DNA of 36,934 nt from Rhodospirillum sp. UBA1311 (GCA_002307145.1 DBTR01000084.1:1-36934), one strand, 5' to 3'; positions 15,394-23,811 are shown, numbered from the stretch's first letter. Notes: generated by a model not told the origin, from the letters alone. Program-made: numbers and translations.

Positions 15394-16113
15394 ATGACCG
15401 ACGTTCTCTCGATTCTCGATGGTGCGCCCGAGCCGCGCAGCGTCCGTTTCAAGGGCGAAACCCTGACGGTGCCGGAGGCCTTCTGGGACGCCGAGGCCGA
15501 CGCCCCCAATCTCGGCGCACTGGTGAAGTCCCACGCCGATCTCCGCCGCAAACTCTCCGAATCCCGGCCGCACCCCCCGGAAGCTTATGAGCTCGCGCTG
15601 CCGCAGGAGCTGAACGGCCGGGTCGCGGCGGATGCCGACGACCCGCTCGCCAAGGGCGCGATGGAGTGGGCGCGCCGCCATGGCCTCGGCCAGGATGCGT
15701 TTTCCGAACTCGCGACCCTCTACTTTGGCCGGGTGGCGGAGTCCGCGATCGACAGCGAGGCGGAGCGGGGCAAGCTCGCCGCCGCCTTCGGCGACCGCGC
15801 CGATGCCGAGATCGCCGGTTTGAGCCGTTGGGTCGACGGCATCCTCGGCGATGTCCTCGCCGAATCCCGCGAGATCTATTCGGCTCTCGATCGTCTCACC
15901 GCCACCGCCGACGGCGTGATGCTGATCAAGGCAATCAAGGACAAGCTCGGAGAAGCGGGATTGCCGTCGTCGCGCGCCGCGTCGCCGGGTGCGCCCGACG
16001 CCCGCGCGCTGCGCAAGTTGCAAGGTTCGGAGGCCTACCGCGCCGGGGATTCGGAGACCCGTCGCAAAGTCGCGGAGGGGTGGGCGCGGCTGTTCCCCAA
16101 TGACGAGATCTGA
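15394..16113 (+). CDS. probable phage scaffolding protein, T7 gp9-like position
   Basis: The 239-aa acidic, mostly helical protein sits between portal and (after an insertion) the major capsid gene, exactly where podoviral scaffolds are encoded. The N-terminal part, TDVLSILDGAPEPRSVRFKGETLTVPEAFWDAEADAPNLGALVKSHADLRRKL, and PPEAYELALP (about residues 64-73) are shared with scaffold-like proteins of alphaproteobacterial podophages. A basic C-terminal helix (SETRRKVAEGWARLFPNDEI) would fit a capsid-binding tail. AAGGAAG precedes the ATG by 6 bases. Scaffold assignment rests on order, composition and partial resemblance. Confidence 0.72.
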   Translation: MTDVLSILDGAPEPRSVRFKGETLTVPEAFWDAEADAPNLGALVKSHADLRRKLSESRPHPPEAYELALPQELNGRVAADADDPLAKGAMEWARRHGLGQDAFSELATLYFGRVAESAIDSEAERGKLAAAFGDRADAEIAGLSRWVDGILGDVLAESREIYSALDRLTATADGVMLIKAIKDKLGEAGLPSSRAASPGAPDARALRKLQGSEAYRAGDSETRRKVAEGWARLFPNDEI

Positions 16114-16516
16114 GGCCGGGCGGGCGGCGTCTTCGGGGACCGCCCTGGGGAACTTGAAGTCGTCTCGTGGTCGTCTTGCCCCGGTCGAGGCGTAAATTAG
16201 GCAGTTACATGCCAAATACTCGCCATTTTCGGGGATTAGATCGTCGTCTGGGTCGCTTCGGCGTCCCACCCTGAATTGCCGAACGCGAACGGTTTCCGGA
16301 CTGTCCCGCGCCTCGACAAGGTCCGGCCGCAGAGCCCCACCCCGGAGCCCCAACCCAGTGTTAGGTCACAACCCGGGGACTGTGGCCGGACTTCAGCTTT
16401 CCATTATCCTTCGAATTCAACCCAACCGCGGCGCGGTTTCCCTCGCGCGGGCGGGTGTGCTATGAGTTTGCGTCATTCGATCGCGCGCCTGATGCGCGGA
16501 TACTCGGGGGTTTGGT
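16114..16516. other. intergenic region at left side of the insertion in the structural module
   Basis: The 403 bases after the scaffold gene have no supportable gene. The composition is more mixed than the flanking coding DNA (for example TTTCCATTATCCTTCGAATTC near 16398-16420), as expected for a promoter region serving the membrane-protein gene at 16517. I found no clear terminator after the scaffold gene and no flanking direct repeat by eye. Confidence 0.55.
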
Positions 16517-17749
16517 ATGGCTGATCTGCTTCCATCCTTCGCGCGCAAGCGCGAAGTCACCAATTTCGCGCCGCAGACCAAGGCGCTCGAAGCCGTGCGC
16601 AAGGCGATCGTCGGAATGAGCGACGAGGAGCGGGACCGCTTCCATTGCCTCGTCGCCGACGTCGCGCGAACCCTGGCCTGGGCTGCCGGTCGCCGCGATT
16701 GGCTGAGCCTGCTGGAAGAGGTCACTCGCCAGCAGGGCGAGGACTACGGCATCGCGGTGCGGAAGATGAACCTTGCCGAATCCCTGGAAAGCGCCCTCTG
16801 GGTCTCGATGCGCGCGCACCCCAATCCGATCTATCGTCTCGCGCTCGGGTTGGTGACGATCCGCCTCCGCCTCGGCATCGCCTGGGTCGAGCGGAGCGTG
16901 CTTGCCGCCCGCGATTTCGCCGGAGCGCTGATTCTCGACGCCTTCGAAGGGGCCGAACTCTCGGCCTCCGCGCTCGCCGCGCCCGCGCCCGAGGACTTCC
17001 GCGTTGGCGAGTGGCCCGCGATCGGCGATCTCTTCGCGGCGGTGCGCGAACCGGTGTTCAGCCGTGCCATGGACCGCCACGGCGTTCTCACCGAGGCGAT
17101 CTCCACCAATATGGCGTTGCGCGACGCCTTCGACATCGAGGCAGCGCCCGGCGTGCGTCCGCCGAGCCCGTGCTTCGACGTGCCGCTGCGCAACACCAAG
17201 GAGACCGGCCCGAAGGGCGCGCTGTGCGAGGCTGCCAAGCTGTTCAATGCCGAGATCGCCGCCGCGACCCTCACCCGCCTCGGCAGCGCGCCCGACGCGC
17301 GCGAGCTGGTGTCCGTGCCCCAGGCGCTCACCATCGCGTCCGGGCTTTGGGGCGACCGCCTCGAAACCGGCGCGGCGGAAATGATCGGGGCCGAGGCCGC
17401 GCGCGAACTTCGCCGCCGTTGCCACGCGACGCTGGCCTATGGCCGCGCCACCACCGCCGCCTTCATTCTCATGGTGATGATCGCGGAAAGCCGTTGGCTC
17501 GCGCTTGCGGGCCCGGCGACCGGCAGCGATGCGGCGATCGCGCCGATCCTCGACCTCGGAGGCAGTTGGCCTGCGGTGATCCCGCCCCAGGGCGTCACCG
17601 TGCGCGCCGTCGACGCGACCGAGGAGCCGCAGGAAAAGGCGATTCTCAAGCGCAACGAGTGGAACGGCCGCGACTTCAAGTGGTACTGGGCGGTCCTGGT
17701 GATTCTCCTGATGCTCTACGGCTGGGCGGCGCAAGTCGGCCTGCTCTGA
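16517..17749 (+). CDS. C-tail-anchored membrane protein of unknown function
   Basis: I do not recognise a family for this 410-aa protein. It begins MADLLPSFARKREVTNFAPQTKALEAV and has a long, largely helical soluble part. A moderately hydrophobic stretch lies near 305-325 (TTAAFILMVMIAESRWLALA). A single strong C-terminal membrane helix is at about 388-408 (WYWAVLVILLMLYGWAAQVGLL). There is no signal peptide, so the bulk is probably cytoplasmic with a tail anchor. It interrupts the phage structural genes between scaffold and capsid, is convergent with a secreted-protein gene, and shares with it a perfect bidirectional terminator. It is not a known virion protein; I infer cargo or host-derived. 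Confidence 0.72.
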   Translation: MADLLPSFARKREVTNFAPQTKALEAVRKAIVGMSDEERDRFHCLVADVARTLAWAAGRRDWLSLLEEVTRQQGEDYGIAVRKMNLAESLESALWVSMRAHPNPIYRLALGLVTIRLRLGIAWVERSVLAARDFAGALILDAFEGAELSASALAAPAPEDFRVGEWPAIGDLFAAVREPVFSRAMDRHGVLTEAISTNMALRDAFDIEAAPGVRPPSPCFDVPLRNTKETGPKGALCEAAKLFNAEIAAATLTRLGSAPDARELVSVPQALTIASGLWGDRLETGAAEMIGAEAARELRRRCHATLAYGRATTAAFILMVMIAESRWLALAGPATGSDAAIAPILDLGGSWPAVIPPQGVTVRAVDATEEPQEKAILKRNEWNGRDFKWYWAVLVILLMLYGWAAQVGLL

Positions 17750-17768
17750 GCAGCAGGGAGTGAAGACG

Positions 17769-17800
17769 AAAAACCCCCGGCAGCGATGCCGGGGGTTTTT
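17769..17800. terminator. bidirectional rho-independent terminator
   Basis: A perfect 14-bp stem (17769-17782 with 17787-17800) with loop GCGA ends in TTTTT on the plus strand and, by symmetry, TTTTT on the minus strand. It lies between the convergent genes at 16517 and 17804 and insulates both from the phage genes. Confidence 0.93.
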
Positions 17801-17803
17801 CAT

Positions 17804-18709
17804 TCAGAGGCCGAGATCTTCCAGGCTTTTCAAAGAGGTCGGCACGGTACGGGAGAAGACCTCGGCGAACGGGCGGATCCAGCCGCCGATCCACGCCGCC
17901 CAGCCGTCGGCGGGGGGCTGGTCGGGCAGCGGCGCCTTGGCTGTGTCGGGCATCGCCGCGACGATCGTCGCGAGGCTGTCCCACAGCGGCGCGTGTTCGG
18001 TCTTCTCCGGGCGTGGCCAGGAGCGGCGCAGTGCCTCGGCGTCGGCGCCGGCGGCGGCAAGGCTCCTGCGCGGGTCGCCGCTCGCCTTTGTCGCGTCGCG
18101 CAGAGCGGTCGCGGTGTCCCATTCGAAGCGCGTCAGCATCCCGAGGACGTAGAGCGCGGCGGCGGGTTCGCCTTTCGGGTCGGCGACCTGCGCCAGGGTA
18201 CGCCAAACCTCGTAGCGCGCCAGGGGCTCGCGGATCCAGAGGTCGATCTCCGACGGATCGAGTGGCAGGTGCTGGCCGTCCTTCAGGCGTTGTAACGCCA
18301 CCAATTGGCGTTCCATGAATTGCCAGCGCGCCTCCACCTGGTTGAAATAGCCGACCAGCGCGGCGTGGATCGGCGTCACCAGGGCGGTATCCTGGCTGCA
18401 GCGGCCCTTGGCGGTGGCGTCGGGGAGAACGTCGTTGGCGCGGCTCTTCAGCCGGGTGAGGAGTTCGCTCAGGCCATCTTTGGCGGTGGCGAGTTGCTGG
18501 CGGCGGCCAGGATTGTTTCGCGCGGCGGCGACCTGGCCGACCATGTGGCTGGCGGCCAATTCGATGCGATAGAGGCCGATCGCGAGGTTGAGCCGTTCGC
18601 GCATCGCGATGCGGCAGTTTTCCTCCGCGGCTTGCGCGAGGCTCGGCAACAGCAGGATGACGACGAGCGCGCCGGTGCACAGGAAGGTGGCAAGCGAACG
18701 GCGCGGCAT
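17804..18709 (-). CDS. secreted protein of unknown function
   Basis: The 301-aa protein has a signal peptide (MPRRSLATFLCTGALVVILLLPSLAQA, about residues 1-27, then AEENC). The mature part is helical and soluble, with Cys at about residues 32 and 100 that could pair. The stretch DGWAAWIGGWIRPFAEVFSRTVP near the C-terminus might pack on a membrane. I chose the ATG at 18709: GAGGAG precedes it by 8 bases and it starts the signal peptide exactly, whereas the longer open frame reaches the capsid promoter. No family recognised. It lies opposite in direction to all structural genes, inside the phage module; a moron or host gene is more likely than a virion protein. Confidence 0.75.
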   Translation of the reverse strand: MPRRSLATFLCTGALVVILLLPSLAQAAEENCRIAMRERLNLAIGLYRIELAASHMVGQVAAARNNPGRRQQLATAKDGLSELLTRLKSRANDVLPDATAKGRCSQDTALVTPIHAALVGYFNQVEARWQFMERQLVALQRLKDGQHLPLDPSEIDLWIREPLARYEVWRTLAQVADPKGEPAAALYVLGMLTRFEWDTATALRDATKASGDPRRSLAAAGADAEALRRSWPRPEKTEHAPLWDSLATIVAAMPDTAKAPLPDQPPADGWAAWIGGWIRPFAEVFSRTVPTSLKSLEDLGL

Positions 18710-19031
18710 CGGCGGTCTCCTCTCGGGGTCATGGCTCCGGGGCAGCCTCCCCCCGACGCGCGCCGCTGTCAATCCAAACCACCGGCGGAGATTTACGTAT
18801 TGCGTATAATGCATTGAAAAATAACAATAGTTATTGACGCGGCGGGCACGTTTTGCGATAATCGGCCCACGTTGCGCGGGGTGGTTTCCGCCACGCTTCG
18901 CCGTCCGGCATATCACTGGCACAGACCCGGACGTATCGGCCTTCACCGTTTCCGCCGCCATCGGCGGAAGACCGGGGGCCGACGCCAATGCTTCGCCCTC
19001 GGATTTCGGCAACGATCACGAGGGCTTTTTC
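18710..19031. other. regulatory gap between secreted-protein gene and capsid gene
   Basis: These 322 bases have divergent promoter roles. The AT-rich core (18791-18862) contains the capsid promoter and two small palindromes: TACG-N5-CGTA at 18794-18806 and ATAAC-N4-GTTAT at 18821-18834. The remainder toward the capsid gene (18863-19019) is a long untranslated leader with no supported gene. Confidence 0.6.
18834..18862 (+). promoter_or_regulatory. strong sigma70-type promoter for the major capsid gene
   Basis: TTGACG (18834-18839), a 17-bp spacer and GATAAT (18857-18862) match the consensus at 10 of 12 positions. It points at the major capsid gene 170 bp downstream. The palindrome ATAAC-N4-GTTAT (18821-18834) abuts the -35, a good place for a regulator. 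This parallels T7, where the capsid gene has the strongest promoter. Confidence 0.75.
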
Positions 19032-19862
19032 ATGAGCGTTTCGATCTCCCAGGCCTTCATCAAGCAGTATGAGGCCGACGTCCACATCGCCTACCAGCGG
19101 ATGGGCGCGAAGCTGCGCAACACCGTCCGCTCCAAGACCAGCACCACCGGTGCGGCCACGGTGTTCCAGAAGGCCGGAACCGGCACCGCCGCGACCAAGT
19201 CGCGCCACGGCATGGTGCCGGTGATGAACATCGAGCACACCCAGGTCGAGTGCGGCCTGGAGGACTATTACGCGGGCGACTGGCTCGACAAGCTCGACGA
19301 AATCAAGACCAACATCGACGAACGCCAGACCCTGGTCGATGCCGGGGCCTATGCCCTCGGCCGCAAGACCGACGAGATGATCCTCGCCGCCGCGCGCGGC
19401 GCGACCAAGTCGGTCGGCGACTATGCCAACGGCCTGAGCAAGGGCGTTCTGCTCGCCGCGTTCGAATCCCTGAACGCGGCGGACGTGCCCGACGACGGCC
19501 AGCGCTTCGGCATCGTCGGCCCGCACCAGTGGAACGAACTCCTCAACATCGACGAGTTCGCCAGTTCCGACTTCGCCTCCGACGCGTTCCCGTGGCTGAA
19601 GGGCACCGAAAGCCGCAAGTGGCTCGGCATCACCTGGATGATGCACACCGGCCTGCCCGCCACCGACGCGCAGCGGGATTGCTTCCTCTGGCACAAGACC
19701 GCGATCGGCCACGCGATCGGCGCGGAGGTGCAGTCGGACATCACCTGGCACGGCGACCGCGCCGCGTTCTTCGTCAACAACATGATGAGCCAGGGCGCGG
19801 TCCTGATCGACGCCTCCGGCGTGATCAAGATCAAGGTCAGCGATACCGCCGTGATCGCCTGA
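19032..19862 (+). CDS. major capsid protein (podovirus type)
   Basis: The 276-aa head protein has the layout of podoviral capsid proteins: the N-arm (SVSISQAFIKQYEADVHIAYQRMGAKLRNTV), then MVPVMNIEHTQVECGLEDYYAGDWLDKLDEIKTNIDERQ (about residues 62-100). A helix DAGAYALGRKTDEMIL follows, then VGPHQWNELLNIDEFASSDF, and the C-terminal strand segment DITWHGDRAAFFVNNMMSQGAVLID, which fits an HK97-like fold. GAGGG (19020-19024) is 7 bases before the ATG, and the longer upstream frame is only leader DNA. It has its own promoter and is followed by a small head protein. Confidence 0.9.
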   Translation: MSVSISQAFIKQYEADVHIAYQRMGAKLRNTVRSKTSTTGAATVFQKAGTGTAATKSRHGMVPVMNIEHTQVECGLEDYYAGDWLDKLDEIKTNIDERQTLVDAGAYALGRKTDEMILAAARGATKSVGDYANGLSKGVLLAAFESLNAADVPDDGQRFGIVGPHQWNELLNIDEFASSDFASDAFPWLKGTESRKWLGITWMMHTGLPATDAQRDCFLWHKTAIGHAIGAEVQSDITWHGDRAAFFVNNMMSQGAVLIDASGVIKIKVSDTAVIA

Positions 19863-19893
19863 TTCCCCACCCGAAACCCGAAGGAGCCCGAAC

Positions 19894-20157
19894 ATGGCTT
19901 TCGACAAGACCAAGCTGGAACTTCTGGCGGGCGGCGGCGCGGTGCTGTCGCTGTGGGCCTATGCCAGCGCAACCGATACCGGAGCCGAGATCGACGCCAC
20001 CGGCTACTTCAACGCCGCCGCGGCGGTGCTGAAGCCCGCCGATTGGGTGTTGGTCAACGCCGCCGACAAGCGCGGCATCGCGGTGATCGCGAGCAACGCG
20101 GCGGGCGTCGTCGATACCGCCGACCTGCTGGCGGTCGGCACGGCGGACAGCCGCTAA
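19894..20157 (+). CDS. small head-associated phage protein, candidate decoration protein
   Basis: The 87-aa protein (FDKTKLELLAGGGAVLSLWAYASATDTGAEIDATGYFN...) is encoded 31 bp after the capsid gene with a good AGGAG site. It is predicted beta-rich and neutral, without signal or membrane segment. Small proteins of this sort next to the capsid gene in podoviruses are usually head proteins; decoration is an inference from position only. Confidence 0.65.
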   Translation: MAFDKTKLELLAGGGAVLSLWAYASATDTGAEIDATGYFNAAAAVLKPADWVLVNAADKRGIAVIASNAAGVVDTADLLAVGTADSR

Positions 20158-20163
20158 ATCGCC

Positions 20164-20191
20164 GGGGCGGAGCGGGGAACCGTTCCGCCCC
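20164..20191 (+). terminator. GC-rich stem-loop after the capsid gene pair (possible partial terminator)
   Basis: GGGGCGGA (20164-20171) pairs with TCCGCCCC (20184-20191) across a 12-base loop, 6 bases after the small head gene stop. There is no T tract, so it may only attenuate or protect the capsid mRNA, comparable in position to the terminator that follows T7 gene 10. Confidence 0.4.
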
Positions 20192-20221
20192 ACCTCGAAC
20201 CGTTTCCTGGGAGGGCTCACC

Positions 20222-20797
20222 ATGGCGATGTCCGCCATTCAAATTTGCGCACGCGCGCTGTTGGGGATCGGCTGCGAGCCGATCACCGGGTTCGACGACG
20301 GCACCGCCGAGGCGGACGTGGCGGGGATGCTCTATCCCGGCGTGCGCGACGCGTTGATCTCAGCCTATCCCTGGAGCTTCGCCACCGCCCAGCGCGCCCT
20401 GGCGGAGGTTTCCGTCCAGCCGGTGGCGGATTTCAGCCACGCCTTCGGCCTGCCCGACGACTTCCTCCGCGCCCTCTCGGTCGGGCATGCCGGGGCGCAG
20501 CGCGGCCGGGGCGTCACCTACCGGATCCATGAACGGCGCATCCACACCGATGCCTCGGCGGTGGTGTTGACCTATATTTTCCGCCCCGACGAGCGCACCT
20601 TCCCGCCGTTTTTCGACCAGGCGTTGATCGCGCGCCTCGCCGCCGAGTTCTGCCTGCCCTTGACCGAGAACACCGCGCGCAGCGAGCTTGCAGGCAAGCG
20701 CGCCGAAGCCGAGATGCGCCTCGCGAAATCCATCGACGCCCAGCAGCAGACGCCGAACGTGTTCGACGACTTCTCGCTCATCGAGGTGCGGCGATGA
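20222..20797 (+). CDS. tail tubular protein A, T7 gp11-like
   Basis: The 191-aa adaptor forms the ring between portal and nozzle in podoviruses. The pattern IQICARALLGIGCEPITGFDDGT (residues 6-28), VRDALISAYPWSFATAQRAL (about 43-62), FGLPDDFLRALSV (about 79-91) and FFDQALIARLAAEFCLPLTEN (about 131-151) is characteristic of gp11-like proteins. GGGAGG lies 7 bases upstream of the ATG. The stop overlaps the next gene's start by 4 bases (ATGA). Confidence 0.88.
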   Translation: MAMSAIQICARALLGIGCEPITGFDDGTAEADVAGMLYPGVRDALISAYPWSFATAQRALAEVSVQPVADFSHAFGLPDDFLRALSVGHAGAQRGRGVTYRIHERRIHTDASAVVLTYIFRPDERTFPPFFDQALIARLAAEFCLPLTENTARSELAGKRAEAEMRLAKSIDAQQQTPNVFDDFSLIEVRR

Positions 20798-22518
20798 CCG
20801 CGCGCACGATGACGGTGCAGACCAACTTCGCCGCCGGGGCGCTCGATCCGCACCTCGCGGCGCGCTCCGACGTCGCGGCCTACGGCCAGGGCGGCGCGGA
20901 GTTGACCAACGTTCTCGGCCTGCCGCACGGCGGCGTCGCCTTGCGCGGCGGCCTCGCACGGTTCGCCGAGCTGGCGGAAGGCGGCGCGGACGCGCGGCTG
21001 CTGCGCTTCGAGTTCTCCACGGATCAGACCTACCTGCTGGCGCTGCGTCCGCTCGCCATCGACGTGTTCATGGCCGACGGCACCCGCGCCGCCAGCATCG
21101 CCACCACGTACACCGCAGCGGACCTGCCGGGTCTCGCCTGGACCCAGAGCCTCGACACCCTGATTCTGGTCCACCCCGACCACGCCCCGGCCAAGTTGAT
21201 GCGGCAGGGCTCGCACACCGCCTGGACGCTTGCCGACATCGCGCTGGCCAACGTGCCGAAGTACGACTTCGGCAGTGGCGACGAGGCGGTGTGGTCGGCG
21301 GCGCGGGGCTGGCCGCGCTCGGTGTTCCTGCACCAGGGGCGGCTCTACTTCGGCGGTTCCCGGGCAAGGCCGCAAACGATATGGGGGAGCAAGGCGAACA
21401 GCTTCTTCGACTTCGCCAGCACCGATGCCGCGCTCGACGACGAGGCGGTGGAGCTGACGCTGGACAACGACCGGGTTTGCGCGGTGCAGCACCTGTTCGC
21501 GCTCAACGACTTCTTCGCCTTCACCTCGGGCGGCCTGTTCGCGCGTACCGACGACGAACTGGTGACGCCGTCGAGCTTCGTGCTCAGGCGGTCGAGCGAA
21601 GTGCCCGCCGCCGCAGCACGGCCCGCCGAGATCGACGGCTCGGTGTTGTTCATCCGCCAGCCCGATGGCGGCCACGCCTCGATCTACGAAGTCGTCTACG
21701 ACTACGAGACCCAAAGCTACCGCGCCGAGGACATCGCGCTGCTCGCGGGCAACCTGATGCGCGGTCCGGTCGATATGGCGGCGCGCCTCGGCAACGAGGC
21801 GGACAGCGCCAACCACCTGTTCGTGGTCAACGGCGAGGACGGCAGCGTCGCGGTGCTCAACAGCCGCAAGAGCCAGAAGATGACCGGTTGGACACTGCTC
21901 GCCACCGCGGGGTGGATCGCCAGGGTCGCGGTGGCGGGCGGGATTCCATATTTCCTGGTTCGTCGCGAGATTGCCGGGGTGGAGCGTTGGTTCATCGAGC
22001 GCCTCGACGCGAATTTCCGTCTCGACGGTGCGGTGCGGCAAGACGCGGCGAGTCCGTGCGCCGCCTGGTCCGGCTTCGGTGCCTTCGAGGGCGCGACGGT
22101 CGACGTAATCGGCGACGGCGCTCCGCTCGGCAGGGTCACGGTGGCGGACGGCAGTTTTCCGACCGCGTTTCCGGTGTCCGAGGTCGAGGTCGGCTTTGCC
22201 TTCGACTGGGCGGTGGAGACGATGCCGGTAGATACCACCGGCGAAGGTGCTGCGGGCGGGCGGCATCGCATCACCCAGGCGGCGATCCGGCTGCACCGTG
22301 CGGCGGGGATCACCGTCAATGGCCGCCTGCTGCGCGGCCATCGCCTCGGCGATACCGTCCTCGACGCGGCGCCCGAGGCGATCACCGGAGTGCGCGCAGT
22401 GCGCTTCCTCGGCTGGCGCGGCGGGCGGACCGGCGCTCCTGGCGCGACGGTGCGGATCACCGGCACCTCGCGTCTGCCGGCGACGATCCTTTCAGTGGTT
22501 TCGGAAGTCGCGCAATAG
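20794..22518 (+). CDS. tail tubular protein B / nozzle protein, T7 gp12-like
   Basis: The 574-aa protein forms the tail nozzle in podoviruses. The N-terminus (TVQTNFAAGALDPHLAARSDVAAYGQGGAELTNVLGLPHGGVALRGG) is the typical opening, where contacts begin with NF-x-x-G-x-L-D and a G-G-x-x-x-R-x-G turn. LAWTQSLDTLILVHPDHAP (about residue 110-128) and QTIWGSKANSFFDFASTD (about 195) follow. The length is shorter than T7 gp12 (about 794 aa) but normal for BPP-1-like relatives. Coupled to gp11-like gene. No frame breaks. Confidence 0.87.
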   Translation: MTARTMTVQTNFAAGALDPHLAARSDVAAYGQGGAELTNVLGLPHGGVALRGGLARFAELAEGGADARLLRFEFSTDQTYLLALRPLAIDVFMADGTRAASIATTYTAADLPGLAWTQSLDTLILVHPDHAPAKLMRQGSHTAWTLADIALANVPKYDFGSGDEAVWSAARGWPRSVFLHQGRLYFGGSRARPQTIWGSKANSFFDFASTDAALDDEAVELTLDNDRVCAVQHLFALNDFFAFTSGGLFARTDDELVTPSSFVLRRSSEVPAAAARPAEIDGSVLFIRQPDGGHASIYEVVYDYETQSYRAEDIALLAGNLMRGPVDMAARLGNEADSANHLFVVNGEDGSVAVLNSRKSQKMTGWTLLATAGWIARVAVAGGIPYFLVRREIAGVERWFIERLDANFRLDGAVRQDAASPCAAWSGFGAFEGATVDVIGDGAPLGRVTVADGSFPTAFPVSEVEVGFAFDWAVETMPVDTTGEGAAGGRHRITQAAIRLHRAAGITVNGRLLRGHRLGDTVLDAAPEAITGVRAVRFLGWRGGRTGAPGATVRITGTSRLPATILSVVSEVAQ

Positions 22519-22541
22519 CGCGCAAGCGAATGGAGACGACC

Positions 22542-22952
22542 ATGGGCATGGATCCTTTGACGATGTCGCCGTTGATGGTGGCGGCGGGGGTGGGCGGCGG
22601 CCTCGGCGCGGTGAGCGCGGCGAAGGCGCCGGCGGTGGCGAAACAGCAACTCGCGCTGCAACAGTCGCGCGACGACCTCGCACTCGCCCAGCAGCGCCAG
22701 TCCAAGCAGGAAAGTCTCCAGGCGACTCTTGCGCGGCAGGCCAATCACTTCGCCGCCGCCGGGGCCGATCCGGCCTCGGGCTCGGCTCTCAGCCTGGCGC
22801 AAGGCGCGGAAAACGACGCGGCGCGGGACTTGAGCCTGCTCGACGTCGGCTCGCTGCTGGCGGAGCAGCAGCGCGCGCTCTCGCGCAATCCGCTCGGCGA
22901 AGTGCAGTCGTTGCTCCGCTTCGGGCAGCAGGGATTGCAAAGCTGGATTTGA
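22542..22952 (+). CDS. short internal-virion-like protein, T7 gp14-like position
   Basis: The 136-aa protein has a Gly/Ala-rich, weakly hydrophobic N-terminus (LTMSPLMVAAGVGGGLGAVSAAKA) and a long Gln-rich helix (QQLALQQSRDDLALAQQRQSKQESLQATLARQANHFAAAGADP). This arrangement is common in podoviral internal core proteins that insert into the host membrane on ejection. GGAGA precedes the ATG. The normally following large core proteins (gp15 and gp16 equivalents) are absent: the next gene is a 175-aa unknown after 300 bp of AT-rich DNA. Confidence 0.68.
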   Translation: MGMDPLTMSPLMVAAGVGGGLGAVSAAKAPAVAKQQLALQQSRDDLALAQQRQSKQESLQATLARQANHFAAAGADPASGSALSLAQGAENDAARDLSLLDVGSLLAEQQRALSRNPLGEVQSLLRFGQQGLQSWI

Positions 22953-23253
22953 AAGGAAATTCCAAGCGTTCACAAAGTGATCGTGGGGGAATTGATGTAA
23001 TTGCGGCACTCGGAATACTGCCGGAGGTTGCACGTAAAGATGAAATGGAATGAACATTTATCAATTATTAAACGAGCTTACCGCACGCGTTACCGGTGTC
23101 TTTCGGCCGAGCAGCGATTCCGTGGGTTTTTAGGGTTGTATGAGCGTAGTGTTGCACGTAATACTAGTCATACATTCTAACACACACGCAAAAAGAGAAC
23201 TCGTTCAGGTGCGCCGGGCGATGCCGCCTACGCCAAGGCAAAGGGGAAAGGTG
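22953..23253. other. AT-rich intergenic region inside the tail module
   Basis: This 301-bp stretch has clearly lower GC than its neighbours (for example AACATTTATCAATTATTAAA near 23051-23070). A plus-strand promoter candidate is TTGTAT (23136-23141), 17-bp spacer, TAATAC (23159-23164). An open stretch encoding about 30 protein-like residues (GGIDVIAALGILPEVARKDE) ends at 23053 but has no proper start. It may be the scar of a deletion. Confidence 0.55.
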
Positions 23254-23781
23254 ATGAAAATTCTCGGGGCAGGAACGCTCTGGACGCGCTGCGATCTGGA
23301 CGCCGTCGCGAACCTGGAAGATCTCGACGCCAGGCTCGATGCGGTGCTGGACATGCAGGACCCGGCGACGGCGGGGGCAGTGGGACGGCTTGCGGCCTGG
23401 CTCGCCATCGAGCCGTGGGCATTGCATCGCCTTGCCGGAGTGCCGATCGCCGCCGACGTCGCGAACGCTCGGCTGCACCTGATCGGCGCCGCCCGGAACG
23501 AAACCCTGCGTCGCGCCGAGGCGCTGAAACGCGGCGACGACGCGCGCGGCCTGCGTCATGCGCTCGCGGTGTGCGCGGCGATGCAATGGGAGGTTTTGGG
23601 CGACGTGGCAGCGAGCGCGCTTGCCTTTGCCTGCCGCGACCGGCCGCGCCTCGATGCCGTGCTGCTCGCGGCGGCGGTGCGAGAGGCGGCGCCGCGCGGC
23701 AGCGCGGTGGTGCTGCACAGGATCAGGAGGATCGCCATCGCCGGCGGAGCGGTGGAGGCCGCCGCCGCGATCGCGTGTTGA
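23254..23781 (+). CDS. hypothetical protein in the tail module, 175 aa
   Basis: I do not recognise a family. The protein is Ala/Arg-rich and helical, starting MKILGAGTLWTRCDLDAVANLEDLDARLDAVLDM, with repeating helices (AAWLAIEPWALHRLAGVPIAADVANARL; LRRAEALKRGDDARGLRHALAVCAAMQWEVLG). No signal or membrane segment. AAGGGGAAAGG directly before the ATG at 23254 decides the start over the in-frame upstream codons, which lie in AT-rich non-coding DNA. It sits between the internal-virion-like and tail-fibre genes and has its own upstream promoter candidate, so it may be transcribed independently. Confidence 0.65.
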   Translation: MKILGAGTLWTRCDLDAVANLEDLDARLDAVLDMQDPATAGAVGRLAAWLAIEPWALHRLAGVPIAADVANARLHLIGAARNETLRRAEALKRGDDARGLRHALAVCAAMQWEVLGDVAASALAFACRDRPRLDAVLLAAAVREAAPRGSAVVLHRIRRIAIAGGAVEAAAAIAC

Positions 23782-23811
23782 TGTGATCAACCACCAACGG
23801 GAAACAGGATC

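Noticed and set aside
16517..17749. Terminase large subunit
   Set aside because: The length is suitable, but there is no Walker A or nuclease motif, and it has a C-terminal membrane anchor.
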